Shown here: positions 42,901 through 42,975 of the stretch, in pieces | Layout of the letters: every line of letters starts with the position of its first letter | Position numbering within the stretch: position 1 is the first letter of the stretch | Assembly (NCBI GenBank): GCA_030849805.1 | Contig: JASANZ010002080.1 | Span: 1-42,975, forward strand | Direction of reading: 5' to 3' | Source: Sergeia podlipaevii | Lineage: Eukaryota > Euglenozoa > Kinetoplastea > Trypanosomatida > Trypanosomatidae | Length of the DNA stretch: 42,975 nucleotides | Position numbers and translations under genes: made by a program | Notes under the pieces: generated by a model | What the model saw: only the letters and a program-made list of their open reading frames with translations | What the model was told of the DNA's origin: nothing | The model's database searches: none

Positions 42901-42975
42901 TTACTTCTTGGGGGCGCTCTTGGGGGCGGGGACGCGCTGCTTCTTCTCGGACATGAACAGCTGCACGTGGCAAGG
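42901..42975 (-). CDS. 60S ribosomal protein L17 (uL22), C-terminal end only
   Basis: The last 24 codons and TAA of a gene running off the right edge. The peptide has PCHVQLFMSEKKQ followed by RVPAPKSAPKK. The Pro-Cys-His strand followed by a Ser-Glu-Lys turn and a basic extension fits the end of eukaryotic L17/uL22, which lines the large-subunit exit tunnel. Codon choice supports a highly expressed gene: 23 of 24 codons end in G or C, unlike the other genes here. Only the C terminus is visible, so the family call is moderate. Confidence 0.65.
   Translation of the reverse strand, partial: PCHVQLFMSEKKQRVPAPKSAPKK

Noticed and set aside
1..42975. CRISPR arrays, insertion sequences, retroelements, viral or toxin genes
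   Set aside because: No direct-repeat/spacer pattern, transposase, reverse transcriptase or terminal inverted repeats were seen; repeats are microsatellites, homopolymers and one in-frame coding repeat.

Overview
The window looks like nuclear DNA of a kinetoplastid, most probably a trypanosomatid. All 22 genes (20 complete, 2 cut by the window edges) lie on the minus strand, one after another, with no strand switch. None needs an intron. Almost every gap has a run of 9-17 A on the plus strand (poly-T in the transcript), followed within about 5-100 nt by the first AG before a start codon. That is the pattern expected of polycistronic transcription resolved by spliced-leader trans-splicing. A PEX11-type peroxin (glycosome or peroxisome membrane) and a cap-type 2'-O-methyltransferase fit this picture. 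Genes are moderate in GC and gaps are AT-rich with microsatellites, so it is not Leishmania-like in composition. I cannot name the genus.

Layout in transcription order (right to left): ribosomal protein uL22 (3' end only); an unrecognised helical protein; a type-I membrane protein with a Gly/Gln/Trp-rich tail; a mitochondrial-looking membrane protein with a degenerate J-domain; a RING plus tandem-cysteine E3 ligase; a DUF3592-like membrane protein; an enkurin-domain axonemal protein; a cap-type 2'-O-methyltransferase; a helical/WD40 protein; an ankyrin-TPR protein; PEX11; a protein with a Cys/His cluster; a phosducin-like protein; a double AAA+ ATPase; a HEAT-repeat phosphatase regulatory-type subunit; two neighbouring TFIIS-like factors; a ubiquitin-like-domain protein; an FHA-domain kinase; an RBBP4-like histone chaperone; a HAD/coiled-coil protein; RAD54; and the first 12 codons of another gene. 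The neighbours do not form one pathway, as is normal for kinetoplastid transcription units. There is a loose concentration of chromatin, transcription and repair genes between about 0.8 and 14.2 kb.

The most unusual item is the 485-residue protein at 35094-36551. Its C-terminal half matches the RING plus tandem-cysteine module of the MYCBP2/PHR 'RING-Cys-relay' ligases. The upstream relay cysteine is kept, but Ser, Asp and Asn stand where the downstream relay Cys, the Glu and the His are expected. Its transcript may also carry an upstream ORF overlapping the start codon. Other points to check are the second TFIIS paralogue without the catalytic Asp-Glu pair, a splice-acceptor-like tract inside a signal peptide, a J-domain with HPE in place of HPD, and an AAA+ domain with Asp-Asp in Walker B.

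All assignments come from reading translations by eye. No alignment or database search was run, and splice sites are predictions.
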